Part shown: positions 17,744-18,283 of the stretch, in pieces
How the letters are laid out: every line of letters begins with the position of its first letter
Position numbering within the stretch: the stretch's first letter is position 1
From: Acanthaster planci
Taxonomy: Eukaryota; Echinodermata; Asteroidea; Valvatida; Acanthasteridae
Direction: 5' to 3'
NCBI RefSeq assembly: GCF_001949145.1
Contig: NW_019091360.1
Span: 296,444-314,726 of the forward strand
Length of the DNA stretch: 18,283 bases
Translations under genes and position numbers: made by a program
The notes under the pieces: model-generated
Databases searched by the model: none
What the model was told of the DNA's origin: nothing
Seen by the model: the letters and a program-made list of their open reading frames with translations, nothing else

Positions 17744-18061
17744 CTCCCTCCACAGGCCGAGTGCAGGAGGACTCCCCGAAGTCATACTTACCAGACAGTT
17801 ACTACATATGCATATTTCCCTAGTACTCTATTAAATAATACTCTACTAAATAATTTATCAACCATAGTGCGCCCCCTATCAGTCCATCCCAGGCGTAGGT
17901 GTAGACACTGCCACGCTTGTCCTTTTTCTGAGATGCAAGGGCGCCAAGCTGAAGGTGGGGACGACGGGAGTATGACCTCGAGGACTGATCCCACACTTGG
18001 CCTGTGGGGGGAGAGCCCATTGCAGTCAATTTACATAGTCACTACATATGCAGATTAGCAC
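17744..18061. mobile_element. hairpin-ended non-autonomous element, copy 2
   Basis: This is collinear with copy 1 (6437-6768). Outer arms CTCCCTCCACAGGCCGAGTG (17744-17763) and CACTTGGCCTGTGGGGGGAG (17994-18013) pair at 18 of 20 positions, with weaker pairing inward through AGTATGAC and TCATACTTACC. The middle shares CTAAAT, TATCAACC, GCGCCC, CTTTTTC and AAG-GTGGG landmarks with copy 1. The right tail ends ACATATGCAGATTAGCAC. Hairpin-to-hairpin span is 270 bp against 275 bp in copy 1. The minus strand contains a consensus-looking splice donor (CTG|GTAAGTATG) in the left arm. Open minus frames here (17788-18029) are not supported as genes. Confidence 0.6.
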
Positions 18062-18199
18062 AGGATCTCGGCTTCCAGCGGATATGTGTGTAAGGTCACA
18101 ATACTGGCCAACTTTCATGATGCAAAAAATGAACTTCAATTTATCAGATGATGTAACCATTTTCAAGCTATGTTTGCTTGAGATTATAGTTGTACATGT

Positions 18200-18226
18200 A
18201 TTTGAGAGATAAATAAAGATAAATAA
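18200..18226. repeat. GATAAATA short tandem repeat
   Basis: GATAAATAAAGATAAATAA near the right edge. It contains AATAAA, and could be a polyadenylation signal or a retroposon tail. Confidence 0.4.
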
Positions 18227-18283
18227 TTCAGTGTAAATGCGAGTCTATAATTTTTATTCACGTTGAGGAGCAAATTTTAGTTC

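Noticed and set aside
17782-17800. U1 snRNA-like 5' end (ATACTTACC on the plus strand)
   Set aside because: The following bases lack U1 stem I, the Sm site and the rest of the conserved sequence. The match is explained by a donor-like word inside a repeat arm.
1-18283. tRNA, rRNA, CRISPR arrays, bacterial promoters or operons
   Set aside because: No tRNA A/B box pair, no conserved rRNA segment and no regularly spaced short repeats with unique spacers were seen; the DNA is eukaryotic.

Overview
This is an 18.3 kb, AT-rich (roughly 60-65% by eye) piece of animal nuclear genome. It is not bacterial. There are no operons or ribosome-binding sites, and very few frames exceed 100 codons. Exon-sized open patches flanked by GT/AG signals lie in long non-coding stretches, among many degenerate repeats. 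The palindrome TACATGTA and its ACATGT variants recur throughout, which from general experience suggests a marine invertebrate (echinoderm, hemichordate, amphioxus or mollusc). The species cannot be named from sequence alone.

Layout. 1-630: AT-rich DNA with a cluster of small hairpins and a LINE-like 3' tail ending in ATGAA repeats. 630-5.4 kb: mostly intronic or intergenic; it holds the best host-gene signal, a minus-strand candidate exon at 3201-3331 resembling part of an ASH/MSP (Hydin/DLEC1-like) beta-sandwich of ciliary proteins. 5.4-5.9 kb: a second minus-strand candidate exon with compatible phase. 6.0-6.8 kb: two hairpin-type repeats, a 123-bp near-palindrome and a ~330-bp element with 57-bp inverted arms. 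A full-length relative of that element lies at 17.74-18.06 kb.

7.0-10.7 kb looks like an insertion of older mobile DNA. It carries a broken Ty3/gypsy-type gag on the minus strand (about 7.51-8.50 kb: one in-frame stop, two frame changes, decayed zinc knuckle, no pol). To its right are decayed plus-strand coding remnants that I cannot name.

11.0-14.1 kb is dominated by copies of a repeat whose unit is 171-173 bp, in three places, plus a 420-bp foldback element at 12193-12612. A CpG-rich patch at 14.11-14.26 kb carrying a perfect GTCACGTGAC box and RFX-like half sites looks like a promoter or enhancer. 14.3-17.7 kb holds unexplained open frames and otherwise featureless DNA.

The genes do not form a visible system. 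The most coherent reading is one or more introns of a minus-strand host gene, possibly ciliary, heavily colonised by non-autonomous hairpin elements, a satellite-bearing repeat family and one dead LTR retrotransposon. The most noteworthy structures are the 420-bp foldback, the 171-bp repeat family and the paired hairpin-ended elements.
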